The notes under the pieces: generated by a model
The model's database searches: none
Told to the model about the DNA's origin: nothing
Seen by the model: only the letters and a program-made list of their open reading frames with translations
Shown: piece by piece, positions 17,285 to 25,904 of the stretch
How positions within the stretch are numbered: the stretch's first letter is position 1
Layout: each line of letters starts with the position of its first letter
Source: Gammaproteobacteria bacterium
GTDB taxonomy: Bacteria; Pseudomonadota; Gammaproteobacteria; SZUA-152
Assembly (NCBI GenBank): GCA_029882975.1
Contig: JAOUJW010000007.1
Coordinates: 62,001-126,000 of the forward strand
Direction: 5' to 3'
DNA length: 64,000 bases
Translations under genes and position numbers: made by a program

Positions 17285-18626
17285 TTGGCTTCTCCTTCAC
17301 GGGAAACACATCCTTACCTAATAAAGCATCCAGTCTGGCCCAGGCAATTGCGGTATCATAGGTCACCTTGGCCAATCGATAGCGGGCATCGGAAACCTGT
17401 ACCATGGAATCTCCCAGGTCTGTTTTCCATTCCAATTCATACAGCGCCCGGCTTCTGTCCAGATATAACTCTCTGAACTCCGATTCTTTCTGCATATGAT
17501 CCCGCAATACGCGCAATTCGTCGAGCAACTGCCAGGTTTCCAGGATTTTTTGCCCCACATCCATTTGCACCTGATTATATAAGGCCTGTTGTTTCATCAA
17601 GGTGCCTCGAGCTTGAGCCAATGCCGCATCACTCCTTCCCCCCGTCCACAAAGGAACGTTGAGACGTAGCTCCACTTCCCAGCGATTTCGATTGCCAAAA
17701 GCACGAGTATATTCTGCCATGCGGGCTTCAGTGTCGATGAAAGGGCGCCCAAACGCACGGGCCGACTCCATGCTATCCTGTGCAGCCTGCAGCTTATAGC
17801 GCATAGCTTTAAGTACAGGATTGTGTGCCAAAGCCTGTTGTTGCAAAACCTCAATATCCGGCAACTTGTCAAACAAACCCGTCAGTTTGGGTTCCGCCAC
17901 TTCGGCCGCCAATTCGCCCGGCCGATTGATACTGTTGGCCAAACGATTTCGACTGCTGCGCTGTAACGATCGGCTGGAATAGAACTTACGTCGACTGTTT
18001 TGATAAATCGTTTCCGCTTCCAGGATTTCAATATCGGATTTTTGTCCCAGTTCCTGACGTTTTCGCAACCTATCCAGGCTGACAAAGGCGACTGACATGG
18101 CCTCATTGTCGCGTATGAATGACAGGTCCGCTAACAATACATCAAAAAAGTGCCGCATGATTTCTATGCGATGGCGATTTCGAGTCGCCACCAAATCCCA
18201 CTGACTACCTTGCTCGTTTTGCTGCGCCGCATCTTCGGCATGGGAACTGTGTCCGAAATCATAAAGGCGTTTTTGCAGAGACCACTGTACATAGTGATCT
18301 TCCTCAGCTTCCACACCGCCCGGGGGTTCCACATATCGTAGGGCACCTTGCAATGTAGACTGTAACCCGGTGGCGGATTGCGCACCCAGTGTACGTGCCT
18401 GGCTGTGCTCAATCTCTGCCAATGCGTGAAGCACGTTGGGGTGAGAATCCGTACCAAGACTAAGAACATAGTCTAATGTCAGCGGGGATGGTAATGGACT
18501 GCGTTGATCTGCAGCGGACACCGCATCGGTTGGCGCTTTCATATCTCCCGAACCCGGATCGGCACCCAACAGCCCACAGACTGACAGGAGTGATGCACTT
18601 ATCAATGCTTGGTTGTATATACGCAT
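17271..18626 (-). CDS. TolC-family outer-membrane efflux protein
   Basis: TolC proteins form a trimeric outer-membrane channel with a long periplasmic helical tunnel. The 451-residue protein has an N-terminal secretion segment and then two similar helical repeats. Landmarks are 'LTLDYVLSLGTDSHPNVLHALAEIEHSQA', 'VQWSLQKRLYDFGHSSHAEDAA' and 'VELRLNVPLWTGGRSDAALAQARG', typical of the family. It is coupled to the adaptor gene downstream and lies 47 nt after the SoxW-like gene. The exported substrate is unknown. Confidence 0.88.
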   Translation of the reverse strand: MRIYNQALISASLLSVCGLLGADPGSGDMKAPTDAVSAADQRSPLPSPLTLDYVLSLGTDSHPNVLHALAEIEHSQARTLGAQSATGLQSTLQGALRYVEPPGGVEAEEDHYVQWSLQKRLYDFGHSSHAEDAAQQNEQGSQWDLVATRNRHRIEIMRHFFDVLLADLSFIRDNEAMSVAFVSLDRLRKRQELGQKSDIEILEAETIYQNSRRKFYSSRSLQRSSRNRLANSINRPGELAAEVAEPKLTGLFDKLPDIEVLQQQALAHNPVLKAMRYKLQAAQDSMESARAFGRPFIDTEARMAEYTRAFGNRNRWEVELRLNVPLWTGGRSDAALAQARGTLMKQQALYNQVQMDVGQKILETWQLLDELRVLRDHMQKESEFRELYLDRSRALYELEWKTDLGDSMVQVSDARYRLAKVTYDTAIAWARLDALLGKDVFPVKEKPSETK

Positions 18627-18673
18627 TTTTTCTAACTCTTATGGAAAGCCGGCCGTTGTCTAAGACATCGGAT

Positions 18674-19219
18674 TTAAAGCTTCTCCTGCGCTTTTTTTCT
18701 TTCCCGTTTGTATTTGGAAAACCGCATTTTTTCGTAACCGCCCTGAACCACAAATTCTCCTAACCAAAGGAACTCCTGTATTCCATTGGTAGCGCCCGTG
18801 TAACGAACGATTTGTTTCCCGGACAAATCATAGAAGGCAAACACCGGCGTGGCCCTGACCCGGTTAATCTTAAAAGCGAAGTCTTTTTGCGACATGACCT
18901 CCCCGCTAAAACCGGTGATTTCCACATCACCCTCGATATCGACGGCAATGTTAAGAAAGTGCTGCTTGAAATAAGCTTGTACTTCGGGCTGGTTCAACAC
19001 GGTTTCTTTCATTCGATGACAAAAGGGGCACTCGTCCATTTCAAAGAAAATCAAAATCCCCTTTTTACCCATTTCCCGGGCCCGCTCCACTTCTTCTTGA
19101 AAGTTTCCCCAGGTTTCATCAAAAAAATACACATAGGGGTCTTTACCCCCTGCGCCCAAAACCGAACTTGCATATAGGTACAGACATAACAATAAACTCA
19201 GCGGGTATCTTGTTAACAT
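18674..19219 (-). CDS. SoxW-like exported thioredoxin-fold protein
   Basis: A 181-residue protein with a signal peptide ('LSLLLCLYLYASSVLGAG') and a thioredoxin fold carrying the redox pair Cys-Pro-Phe-Cys in 'FFEMDECPFCHRMKETVL' near residue 63. The cis-Pro loop is 'VRATPVFAFYD'. This resembles SoxW and related periplasmic thioredoxins that keep partner cysteines reduced. CAGGTAG lies about 6 nt before the ATG. It sits 55 nt after the TlpA-like gene and 47 nt before the TolC gene, so the four genes look like one transcription unit. A Lys/Arg-rich C-terminal tail is unusual. Confidence 0.83.
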   Translation of the reverse strand: MLTRYPLSLLLCLYLYASSVLGAGGKDPYVYFFDETWGNFQEEVERAREMGKKGILIFFEMDECPFCHRMKETVLNQPEVQAYFKQHFLNIAVDIEGDVEITGFSGEVMSQKDFAFKINRVRATPVFAFYDLSGKQIVRYTGATNGIQEFLWLGEFVVQGGYEKMRFSKYKRERKKAQEKL

Positions 19220-19274
19220 AAGCGACTACCTGACTCTTAACTGACTTACCAAACAATTTCCTAAATCGCTGCTC

Positions 19275-19865
19275 TCAATTGGATTGTGCCGATTCTGATC
19301 CGGAACGCGAAACCACTGCTTTGTTGCTTTCCTGAGTGATAAATTCTTCAATCATTTTTTTAGTGATAGGACCGGTCTGTTGAGCCACCAATTCTCCACT
19401 GGGAGAAACCAAAAAGGTGGTGGGCAAACCGGTAATGATACCCAGCTCACTGCGTGCAACCGGTTTCATACGTAAAATGGGGTAACTCATAAAATAGTCT
19501 TCTACGAATAATTTGAGCTTAGCCAGTTCCACATCTTCAAAATCGATACCCAGGACGACGGCATTCTTGTCCTTATGAGCCTCGTGAAAATCCACCAATT
19601 CTGGAATTTCTTCCAAACAGGGGGGGCACCAGGTGGCCCAGTAGTTCACCACAACCCACTTGCCGCGATAATCGGACAACTTATGTTGTTTTCCATGAAT
19701 ATCCATAAGGCTAAAGTCAACCTTGCTCGCGGGAGTCGAATCCGCAGGTTTTGAATGTTCTGGTTTTAAGGGCGCTGGTTGGTCCGGCTTTGGTTTTTGT
19801 GCCGCAAGCGCGGGCCCAGCCAGTAAAGCCAGGATCGTGGGGATAATAAAAACCGGTTTAATCAT
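19275..19865 (-). CDS. TlpA/ResA-type thiol-disulfide oxidoreductase
   Basis: TlpA-like proteins are periplasmic reductants, often for cytochrome or copper-site maturation. The 196-residue chain has a signal peptide, a Pro/Lys-rich linker (about 22-48), then a thioredoxin-like domain with 'WVVVNYWATWCPPCLEEIPEL' and the cis-Pro segment 'GLPTTFLVSPSGELV'. It is the first gene of the leftward four-gene run ending in the adaptor. Its leader holds three SD-like copies in a 10-bp tandem repeat. Confidence 0.9.
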   Translation of the reverse strand: MIKPVFIIPTILALLAGPALAAQKPKPDQPAPLKPEHSKPADSTPASKVDFSLMDIHGKQHKLSDYRGKWVVVNYWATWCPPCLEEIPELVDFHEAHKDKNAVVLGIDFEDVELAKLKLFVEDYFMSYPILRMKPVARSELGIITGLPTTFLVSPSGELVAQQTGPITKKMIEEFITQESNKAVVSRSGSESAQSN

Positions 19866-19871
19866 GCTAGA

Positions 19872-19899
19872 CCTCTCAGTGCCTCTCAGTGCCTCTCAG
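19872..19899 (-). repeat. 10-bp tandem repeat carrying tripled SD-like sequence
   Basis: On the minus strand GAGAGGCACT occurs twice and a third partial GAGAGG follows, just before the TlpA-like start codon. Only the copy nearest the ATG has normal spacing. Slippage here could alter translation; that is inference. Confidence 0.7.
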
Positions 19900-19965
19900 C
19901 CGGGACCGTGAGTGATCCCTGGGCAATGGTAATGAATTTGCGCCTTCTACGCCATGATAATTTAG

Positions 19966-20000
19966 ACAAAAAAAAGCCCGGGAGTTCACCGGGCTTTTTC
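19966..20000 (-). terminator. Rho-independent terminator after gacA-like gene
   Basis: On the minus strand AAAAAGCCCGG pairs with CCGGGCTTTTT around the loop TGAACTC, and the T-run is eight long. It lies about 25 nt after the regulator's stop codon. The symmetric A/T runs may make it bidirectional. Confidence 0.9.
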
Positions 20001-20024
20001 TCATTTTTCATGTACTTAGTCGGG

Positions 20025-20681
20025 CTATAGAGCTCCAGCTTCGAGTACATCGTCGACCACGCCATAGCGCATGGCCAGACGGGTGAGTGCCACATCACTG
20101 CTCACACCCAGTTTATCGTATAAACGATGGCGGTAGGTGCTGACCGTCTTTGGGCTGAGACACAATTTGTCAGAAATTTCTTGTACTTTAGTACCCTGAG
20201 TCAGCATGAGCATCACCTGAAGCTCTCTGGGCGATAATGAATCAAAGGGTGATTCATCGCCCCCGGGCATGAGTTTTAATGCCAAGTGCTGTGCCACATC
20301 GGCACTGATGTAGCGCCGGCCGGAATACACTTCTTTGATTGCATTAATAATTTCATCTACGGCGCAGCCCTTGGTCAAATACCCCATAGCCCCCGCCTGC
20401 AGCATTCGAGATGGGAAAGGATCATCCATATGAATGGTGACCACAATAACTTTCAACTCCGGATACATCTGAATCAGTTTTCGAGTAGCTTCAAAGCCAC
20501 CGATGCCCGGCATATTCACATCCATTAACACGACATCCGGTTTGTGTTGACGGACCACTTGAACCGCTTCTTCGCCACTGGACGCTTCTGCGACAACTTC
20601 GATTTCTGGAACATCACTCAACAGGCGAATAATACCGGTTCGCACCAGTTCGTGATCGTCGACGATAATAACCCTAATCAT
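20025..20681 (-). CDS. gacA: GacA/UvrY-type response regulator
   Basis: GacA (UvrY) is the regulator of the Gac/BarA system, which switches on Csr/Rsm small RNAs and so controls carbon storage, including glycogen, and secondary metabolism. The 218-residue protein has a receiver domain with phospho-acceptor Asp54 ('VVLMDVNMPGIGG') and a LuxR helix-turn-helix ('LSPRELQVMLMLTQG' then 'ISDKLCLSPKTVSTYRHRLYDKLGVSS'). It matches GacA nearly throughout ('DDPFPSRMLQAGAMGYLTKG'). The ATG at 20681 gives the standard 'MIRVIIVDDHELVRTGI' start with GGGGG 6 nt upstream. No uvrC gene, its usual neighbour, is adjacent. Confidence 0.9.
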   Translation of the reverse strand: MIRVIIVDDHELVRTGIIRLLSDVPEIEVVAEASSGEEAVQVVRQHKPDVVLMDVNMPGIGGFEATRKLIQMYPELKVIVVTIHMDDPFPSRMLQAGAMGYLTKGCAVDEIINAIKEVYSGRRYISADVAQHLALKLMPGGDESPFDSLSPRELQVMLMLTQGTKVQEISDKLCLSPKTVSTYRHRLYDKLGVSSDVALTRLAMRYGVVDDVLEAGAL

Positions 20682-20875
20682 TGCAATACCCCCGCATTGT
20701 GCGTGCATTGGAGCGTCATGCTCGCCATACACACCCTAGATTCCAACATTCTACCGTAAATTACAAGTAAATAGCGAGTAAATTCTAACCAATTGAATAC
20801 TATGACTCAATGGTGAAAAGTGCAATTTTGTATTTCTAATACCTGATTTAACTGGGGTTATAATCTGGGGAGGGG

Positions 20876-21559
20876 TTATAAACTGGACTCGGCATTCACC
20901 ACCAGACGGTAGTCTTCATTGGCTTGTTGCAGGCGTTGCGGGGTACCAATATCCATCCAAAATCCCTGATAATACTCACCGCTGATTTGACCTTGGGCAA
21001 TTTTCTCTATGAGCAACGGTGCCAAAGCGCGTCTTCCCGGTGTGTATTGGGCAAAAAATTCCGGTTGATACACCGCCAGACCGCTGAAGGTCAACTTCCG
21101 TTCCCCAACCGGGTGTAGCATCCCCTGCTGCAGCGCAAAATCCCCTTTGAGATTGTGTTGTGGATTGTCCACCAAAACCAGATGGGCTAAGGCCGCCGGA
21201 GCGCGCGGCACCTGAGAAAAAGGATAGTCCAACAAGACATCACCATTTACCACTAAAAAGGGCTTATCTCCCAACAGAGGCAGTGCTTTAATTATCCCTC
21301 CGGCGGTTTCCAGCGCCTCCCCCTCGGCAGAATACTGAATTGTTACACCGAAACGGCTACCCGAACCCAGGGCCTGTTCGATTTTCTCTCCCAACCAGGC
21401 ATGGTTAATCACGATATCCTTAAAACCTGCCTGAGCCAAACGCTCAATGTGATGTTGAATCATAGGCTTACCACAAACCTCCAGGAGCGGTTTGGGTAAA
21501 TGGTCGGTTAAGGGTCGCATGCGCTCGCCGCGCCCGGCTGCCAGTATCATTGCTTTCAT
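20876..21559 (-). CDS. murU: N-acetylmuramate alpha-1-phosphate uridylyltransferase
   Basis: MurU converts MurNAc-1-phosphate and UTP to UDP-MurNAc in peptidoglycan recycling that bypasses fosfomycin-sensitive synthesis. The 227-residue nucleotidyltransferase has the N-terminal loop 'LAAGRGERMRPLTDHLPKPLLEVCGKP' and the metal-binding 'VVNGDVLLDYPF'. Sequence alone could also suggest mannose-1-phosphate guanylyltransferase. The amgK gene 4 nt upstream makes MurU the better call. Confidence 0.88.
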   Translation of the reverse strand: MKAMILAAGRGERMRPLTDHLPKPLLEVCGKPMIQHHIERLAQAGFKDIVINHAWLGEKIEQALGSGSRFGVTIQYSAEGEALETAGGIIKALPLLGDKPFLVVNGDVLLDYPFSQVPRAPAALAHLVLVDNPQHNLKGDFALQQGMLHPVGERKLTFSGLAVYQPEFFAQYTPGRRALAPLLIEKIAQGQISGEYYQGFWMDIGTPQRLQQANEDYRLVVNAESSL

Positions 21560-21563
21560 AGGT

Positions 21564-22535
21564 TTAGACAGGATTGATGCTGCTGATTAAATCGTTGAGT
21601 GGATGCAATGCTTTGTAGCGATCGGTTACATCCAAAACATAAGACAAGGTACGGGGTATATCCTTTAAATAACCGGGCTTACCGTCGCGTTGATCCAGGC
21701 GCGCGAATATACCGGTAGCCTTTAAGTGACGCTGTACCCCCATCCAGTCGAACCATTGCAACCATTGTTGCTCACTGACCGGTTGCATAATCTCTTTCTG
21801 TTGTGCCTGCTGTTGGTAGTCCAAGGCCCAATTTCGCACCTGCTCCGCAGGCCAGGCCACGTAACAGTCTTTTAACAGGCTCACTAAATCGTAGGTGACG
21901 GCACCAATCACCGCATCCTGAAAATCCAAAATTCCGGGATTGTTAGCGGTAGTAACCATCAAATTGCGCGAATGATAGTCCCTGTGTACGCAAACTTGAG
22001 GTTGTTCCAGCGCGCTTTGCGCCAGCAATTCAAACATATCGTCCAACATGGCCTGCTGTTTGGCAGACAATCGCAGCCCCAGGTGTTTTTGCAAATACCA
22101 TTCACGGAACAGCTCCATTTCCCGCAGTAACAACTCATGATTGTACAATGGCAATCCCTGTCTCGGTGCACCTGCCTGCAGGTTTAGCAGAGCACGGATG
22201 GCATCACCGTATAAACTGTTGGCATTGTCTGCGGTTAACACGCTTAAATACTGTATATCACCCAGATCGCTGAGCAGTAGAAAACCGTCCTCAATATTGG
22301 CCTGCTTGACCACGGGGACATTGAGGCCGATATCCGCCATCAGCGCACTGACATGTATAAACGGTCCGGTGTCCTCCTTAAACGGCGGCGCATCCATAAC
22401 GATATAGGAGTCTTCCGTCGCTAAGGTAATGCGAAAATAGCGCCGAAAACTGGCATCACTGGACGCCGTTTCCCAGCCATAGTCTTCATACCCCAGGCCA
22501 TGGAGCCAGGATTTTATTTTTTCAATTCGCTGCAC
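21564..22535 (-). CDS. amgK: Anomeric N-acetylmuramate/N-acetylglucosamine kinase
   Basis: AmgK phosphorylates MurNAc at C1, feeding MurU. The 323-residue protein has an aminoglycoside-phosphotransferase-like kinase fold. 'SSDASFRRYFRI' forms the nucleotide loop, 'VCVHRDYHSRNLMV' is the catalytic loop with Asp and Asn, and 'GILDFQDAVIGAVTYDL' holds the metal-binding Asp. The start is GTG at 22535 with GGGAG 6 nt upstream. With murU it forms a two-gene operon. Confidence 0.88.
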   Translation of the reverse strand: MQRIEKIKSWLHGLGYEDYGWETASSDASFRRYFRITLATEDSYIVMDAPPFKEDTGPFIHVSALMADIGLNVPVVKQANIEDGFLLLSDLGDIQYLSVLTADNANSLYGDAIRALLNLQAGAPRQGLPLYNHELLLREMELFREWYLQKHLGLRLSAKQQAMLDDMFELLAQSALEQPQVCVHRDYHSRNLMVTTANNPGILDFQDAVIGAVTYDLVSLLKDCYVAWPAEQVRNWALDYQQQAQQKEIMQPVSEQQWLQWFDWMGVQRHLKATGIFARLDQRDGKPGYLKDIPRTLSYVLDVTDRYKALHPLNDLISSINPV

Positions 22536-22553
22536 TGCTTTCTCCCGACCGCA

Positions 22554-22572
22554 TTGATCGCAAAACGATCAA
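22554..22572. promoter_or_regulatory. 7-bp inverted repeat in amgK leader
   Basis: TTGATCG and CGATCAA surround CAAAA, about 19 nt before the amgK GTG and between it and the divergent SDR gene. It could be an operator or an mRNA hairpin. No T-run follows, so it is not a terminator. Confidence 0.4.
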
Positions 22573-22714
22573 AAACATTTAAACTACCGACACTGCCGTA
22601 AAACTTCAAAATGTCGCCACTTTTGGACCGCAATAATGGTAAAGTAGTTTACCTCGATTTATTGACACATTTAACTATTTCTACCTTATTACTATTTTCT
22701 TTAATGGACTGCTT

Positions 22715-23563
22715 ATGGCGAACTCGAAAACCATTTTTATCACCGGCTGTTCCTCAGGTATCGGTTTAACCGTAGCCCTGGGCCTGCAAAAACGCAACTA
22801 CCGGGTGATTGCCTCAGCACGTAAGGATTCAGATGTACTCAAACTAAAAGAAATGGGCCTGACTTGCCTGCAACTGGATTTGGATGAGCCCCAATCTATC
22901 GACACAGCCGTGCAACAATTAAACCAGCTCTGTGATGGAAAACTGGATGCCTTGTTTAACAATGGCGCTTACGGGCAAGCCGGTGCTGTCGAAGATTTGA
23001 GCAGAGAGGCCCTGCGAGCGCAATTTGAGACCAATGTATTCGGCACCATAGAATTGACCAACCGCATTCTACCCATGATGCGTCGCCAGGGTCACGGTCG
23101 CATCATCCAAAACAGTTCCGTATTGGGTTTGGCGGTTATGCCATTTCGTGGCGCATATAATGCCAGCAAGTTCGCACTGGAAGCCTTGTCGGATACCCTG
23201 CGCCTGGAACTGAGATATACCGACATACATGTGATTCTGATCGAGCCCGGCCCCATTGAAAGCCGCTTCAGAGCCAATTCCTATCTGGCGTTTAAGAAGT
23301 ACATAAAAGCTGAAACCAGCGTACACCATAGCGTTTATGCCGCCATGGAACGGCGACTCACTAAGGAGGGAGCCGCTGTGCCCTTTACCCTGCCAGCGGA
23401 CGCGGTTCTGAAAAAGGTAATCCACGCCTTGGAAAGTCCGAATCCCAAAATCCGCTATTATGTGACGTTTCCGACTTACCTATTTGCCTATCTAAAACGA
23501 CTGCTACCCTACCGCCTGATGGATAAAGTTATGCTGGCCGCTTCCGGAGCAGAAGGTAAATAG
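22715..23563 (+). CDS. Short-chain dehydrogenase/reductase
   Basis: A classical SDR of 282 residues. The cofactor site is 'TGCSSGIGLTVALGL', the structural motif is 'NNGAYG' (usually NNAG), the catalytic Ser lies in 'IIQNSSVLGL', and the catalytic Tyr and Lys are in 'YNASKFALEALSDTLRLEL'. The tail has a membrane-prone stretch ('YYVTFPTYLFAYLKRLLPY'). The substrate is unknown; similar enzymes act on retinol-like, steroid-like or acyl substrates. It is a single gene, divergent from amgK. Confidence 0.88.
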   Translation: MANSKTIFITGCSSGIGLTVALGLQKRNYRVIASARKDSDVLKLKEMGLTCLQLDLDEPQSIDTAVQQLNQLCDGKLDALFNNGAYGQAGAVEDLSREALRAQFETNVFGTIELTNRILPMMRRQGHGRIIQNSSVLGLAVMPFRGAYNASKFALEALSDTLRLELRYTDIHVILIEPGPIESRFRANSYLAFKKYIKAETSVHHSVYAAMERRLTKEGAAVPFTLPADAVLKKVIHALESPNPKIRYYVTFPTYLFAYLKRLLPYRLMDKVMLAASGAEGK

Positions 23564-23598
23564 ATTGGAGACAGCCGATGATGTTTTGAAGCAATGGA

Positions 23599-24729
23599 CT
23601 AGTGATTAATCACTCGGTGCAATTCTACCAACACCGCATCCACACCTTCATCGTCACGGTTTTCCCGCGGTGGTTCCCATAGACTTAAAACTTCGCGCCG
23701 GGTATCGCGAATCAGTGAAAACAAGATTTGCGCCTGATCTTGATTAAGTCCCAATGACTCCACGGTCAGGGCTAAATTGGAGTGTAATTTATCCATCACT
23801 ATAGGCAGTTGTCGTCGTTGTCGTGCCTGGGATTCTGATAAATGGGTCAGGGTATCCTGTGCATGCTTTATCGCCTGCAACAAACCGGCTTGATTCAACA
23901 AATCCGATTGCGCCTTAATTGCGTTAATACGAACTTCTGCGCCTTCGGCCACCACCAGCAGATGTTCTTTAAGTTTCTCGTATTTTTCCTTATCGGTGTG
24001 GGAAACGCCTTTGACCAAAATAGAAATACTATCCATATTGAGGATAGTGCGCGGCCCAATATCAATACATCGATCATCACTACTGATACGTTGCATCACG
24101 GTCACTTCCAAAGGATTAATGTGGCCTTCGCTACTGTTATTGACTTCTATTTCTCCGGCACGAATCTGCACCGTTGAACGATAACCAAATCCCGCAATGG
24201 TATCTATCACCAATTGGGATAAACTCTGATACTCCTGACATTGGAAACTGGCATTGAGAAATTGCAGCACGATGCCGATTTCATTGGTACTGGCGAGGGC
24301 ATTGTTGGCCAAACGCTTGGCAAACTCCATATCCTGTTTTAAACCGTCCAAGGTAGCGCGATTTTTCAGGGCGACACGGACTTTTTTTAGCAGCTCCTTG
24401 GCCTGAAAGGGTTTGGTAATGTAGTCATCACCGCCTGCCTCATAGCCGGCCAGGCGGTCGGCCAAAGTATCCAATGCCGACACAAAGGTCACTTGTATAT
24501 GTCGGGTGGTATCATCGGCTTTTAATTTTGCGCAAACATCATAACCGCTCATACCCGGCATGCTAACATCCAGTAGGATCAGTTCCGGCTTGAACTGTGG
24601 TACCCGCTCCAGGCACTCCTGCCCTGAACCGACCACTTCCAACTCGAAACTCTGTTCAAGTATGTCCTTGAGTATTTCTCTGTTAAACGGCTCATCGTCT
24701 ACAATGAGAATTCTACCGGTTTCACTCAT
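23599..24729 (-). CDS. Response regulator with unrecognised C-terminal sensory domain
   Basis: The N-terminal receiver domain (about residues 5-125) has 'RILIVDDEPFNREIL', phospho-acceptor Asp in 'LILLDVSMPGMSGYDV', and 'GGDDYITKPFQAKELL'. A helical linker leads to a GAF-like region (about 150-275) without an output enzyme motif, and a helical C-terminus. There is no HTH, GGDEF, EAL or HD-GYP. It is the last gene of a three-gene set and overlaps the preceding kinase gene by the ATGA junction, so it is probably phosphorylated by it. Confidence 0.85.
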   Translation of the reverse strand: MSETGRILIVDDEPFNREILKDILEQSFELEVVGSGQECLERVPQFKPELILLDVSMPGMSGYDVCAKLKADDTTRHIQVTFVSALDTLADRLAGYEAGGDDYITKPFQAKELLKKVRVALKNRATLDGLKQDMEFAKRLANNALASTNEIGIVLQFLNASFQCQEYQSLSQLVIDTIAGFGYRSTVQIRAGEIEVNNSSEGHINPLEVTVMQRISSDDRCIDIGPRTILNMDSISILVKGVSHTDKEKYEKLKEHLLVVAEGAEVRINAIKAQSDLLNQAGLLQAIKHAQDTLTHLSESQARQRRQLPIVMDKLHSNLALTVESLGLNQDQAQILFSLIRDTRREVLSLWEPPRENRDDEGVDAVLVELHRVINH

Positions 24730-25904
24730 TTGTGCACCTCATCGTTTTGCATCGAATCTCTTCCTTGTGATTCAAACTTCACCGGAACCATCAATAAAAA
24801 GCTCACACCCTTAACCCTGCGGTTTCGAGCCTGTATCCGGCCATGATGTCGCCGAATAATGTCCTGACAGATAGCCAGGCCCAGGCCGGTACCTCCGGCG
24901 CCGGTTTTGGTGTTACTGGACTGAACAAAATTGCCAAACACCAGTTCCAATTCATCCTCCGGTATGCCCATGCCTTCGTCTTTGATTTCAAAGGCGATTG
25001 CCGGCTTGGCATTGAGAACGTCGTGACGCAATTCCATTCGCACCACACCGCCTGGGGGAGAAAATTTCAAAGCGTTCCCTAGTAAGTTACGGAAAACCTG
25101 GGTTATTTTCTCCGCATCCACTTCTGCCTCAAACACGCCGTCAACATACTCTATCTGTATGCCTTGCTTGGCTCGCAAGGCGTCAGTTTCGTCCAAAACT
25201 ATATCGACCAATTTCCCCAAATCGTTATTGGCAATGTGCATCTCCACCATCCCTGCTTCGAGCTTGGAGAGATCCAGGAGATTATTGAGCAAAGAAAGCA
25301 ATCGTTGGCCGCTTTCAAACACACGGTTAAAGTAGCGTTGCAGCAACTGGGAATCCGCTTCAGCAACGCGCTCTGCGCCTAGTTCGGCAAAATTCAAAAT
25401 GGCGTGCATGGGAGTACGTAATTCGTGAGACATATTGGCCAGAAATTCGGACTTGGCCTGATTAGCCTTATCTGCGGCCATTTTGGCCTGCACAATCGCG
25501 GTTTCGGCTTCCATGGATTCGCAGATTTTGGCCAGACGGTGGATTAACAAAGGCCAACAAATGGGCTTAGTAATGTATTCCACTGCACCGGCGCTGAAGG
25601 CTTGGTCCACCGATTCATCGTCTTCCAGCCCACTGACCATAATCACCGGGGTATTTTGGCCTCGATCCGATTGTTTAATAACCTGCGTTGCGCTAAAACC
25701 ATCCATGCCCGGCATATTGGCGTCCATGAGCACAATATCCGGCTGCTCCCGCAGAAAACATTGAATTCCCTCTTCGCCCGTTTCCGCTTCCAGGACGTCA
25801 TAACCCTGCTTAATCAAGCGGCCGCGAATCAAACGTCGCAACATGGCGTCATCATCAACCACCAGAATGCGAGCAGCTGTACGGTTCAGAGGCTCCGCAC
25901 TCAT
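24726..25904 (-). CDS. Histidine kinase with N-terminal receiver domain
   Basis: The order is receiver domain (about residues 10-125, Asp in 'IVLMDANMPGMDGFSA'), coiled linker, HisKA with the phosphorylated His in 'FLANMSHELRTPMHAILNFAEL', and HATPase with 'NLLGNALKFSPPGG', 'DEGMGIPEDELELVF' and 'GAGGTGLGLAICQDIIRRHHG'. There is no membrane segment, so it is cytoplasmic and takes input through its receiver. It overlaps both neighbours by ATGA, which points to translational coupling and equal dosage. Confidence 0.92.
   Translation of the reverse strand: MSAEPLNRTAARILVVDDDAMLRRLIRGRLIKQGYDVLEAETGEEGIQCFLREQPDIVLMDANMPGMDGFSATQVIKQSDRGQNTPVIMVSGLEDDESVDQAFSAGAVEYITKPICWPLLIHRLAKICESMEAETAIVQAKMAADKANQAKSEFLANMSHELRTPMHAILNFAELGAERVAEADSQLLQRYFNRVFESGQRLLSLLNNLLDLSKLEAGMVEMHIANNDLGKLVDIVLDETDALRAKQGIQIEYVDGVFEAEVDAEKITQVFRNLLGNALKFSPPGGVVRMELRHDVLNAKPAIAFEIKDEGMGIPEDELELVFGNFVQSSNTKTGAGGTGLGLAICQDIIRRHHGRIQARNRRVKGVSFLLMVPVKFESQGRDSMQNDEVHK

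Noticed and set aside
20876-21559. Mannose-1-phosphate guanylyltransferase
   Set aside because: The general nucleotidyltransferase motifs fit, but coupling with amgK favours MurU.
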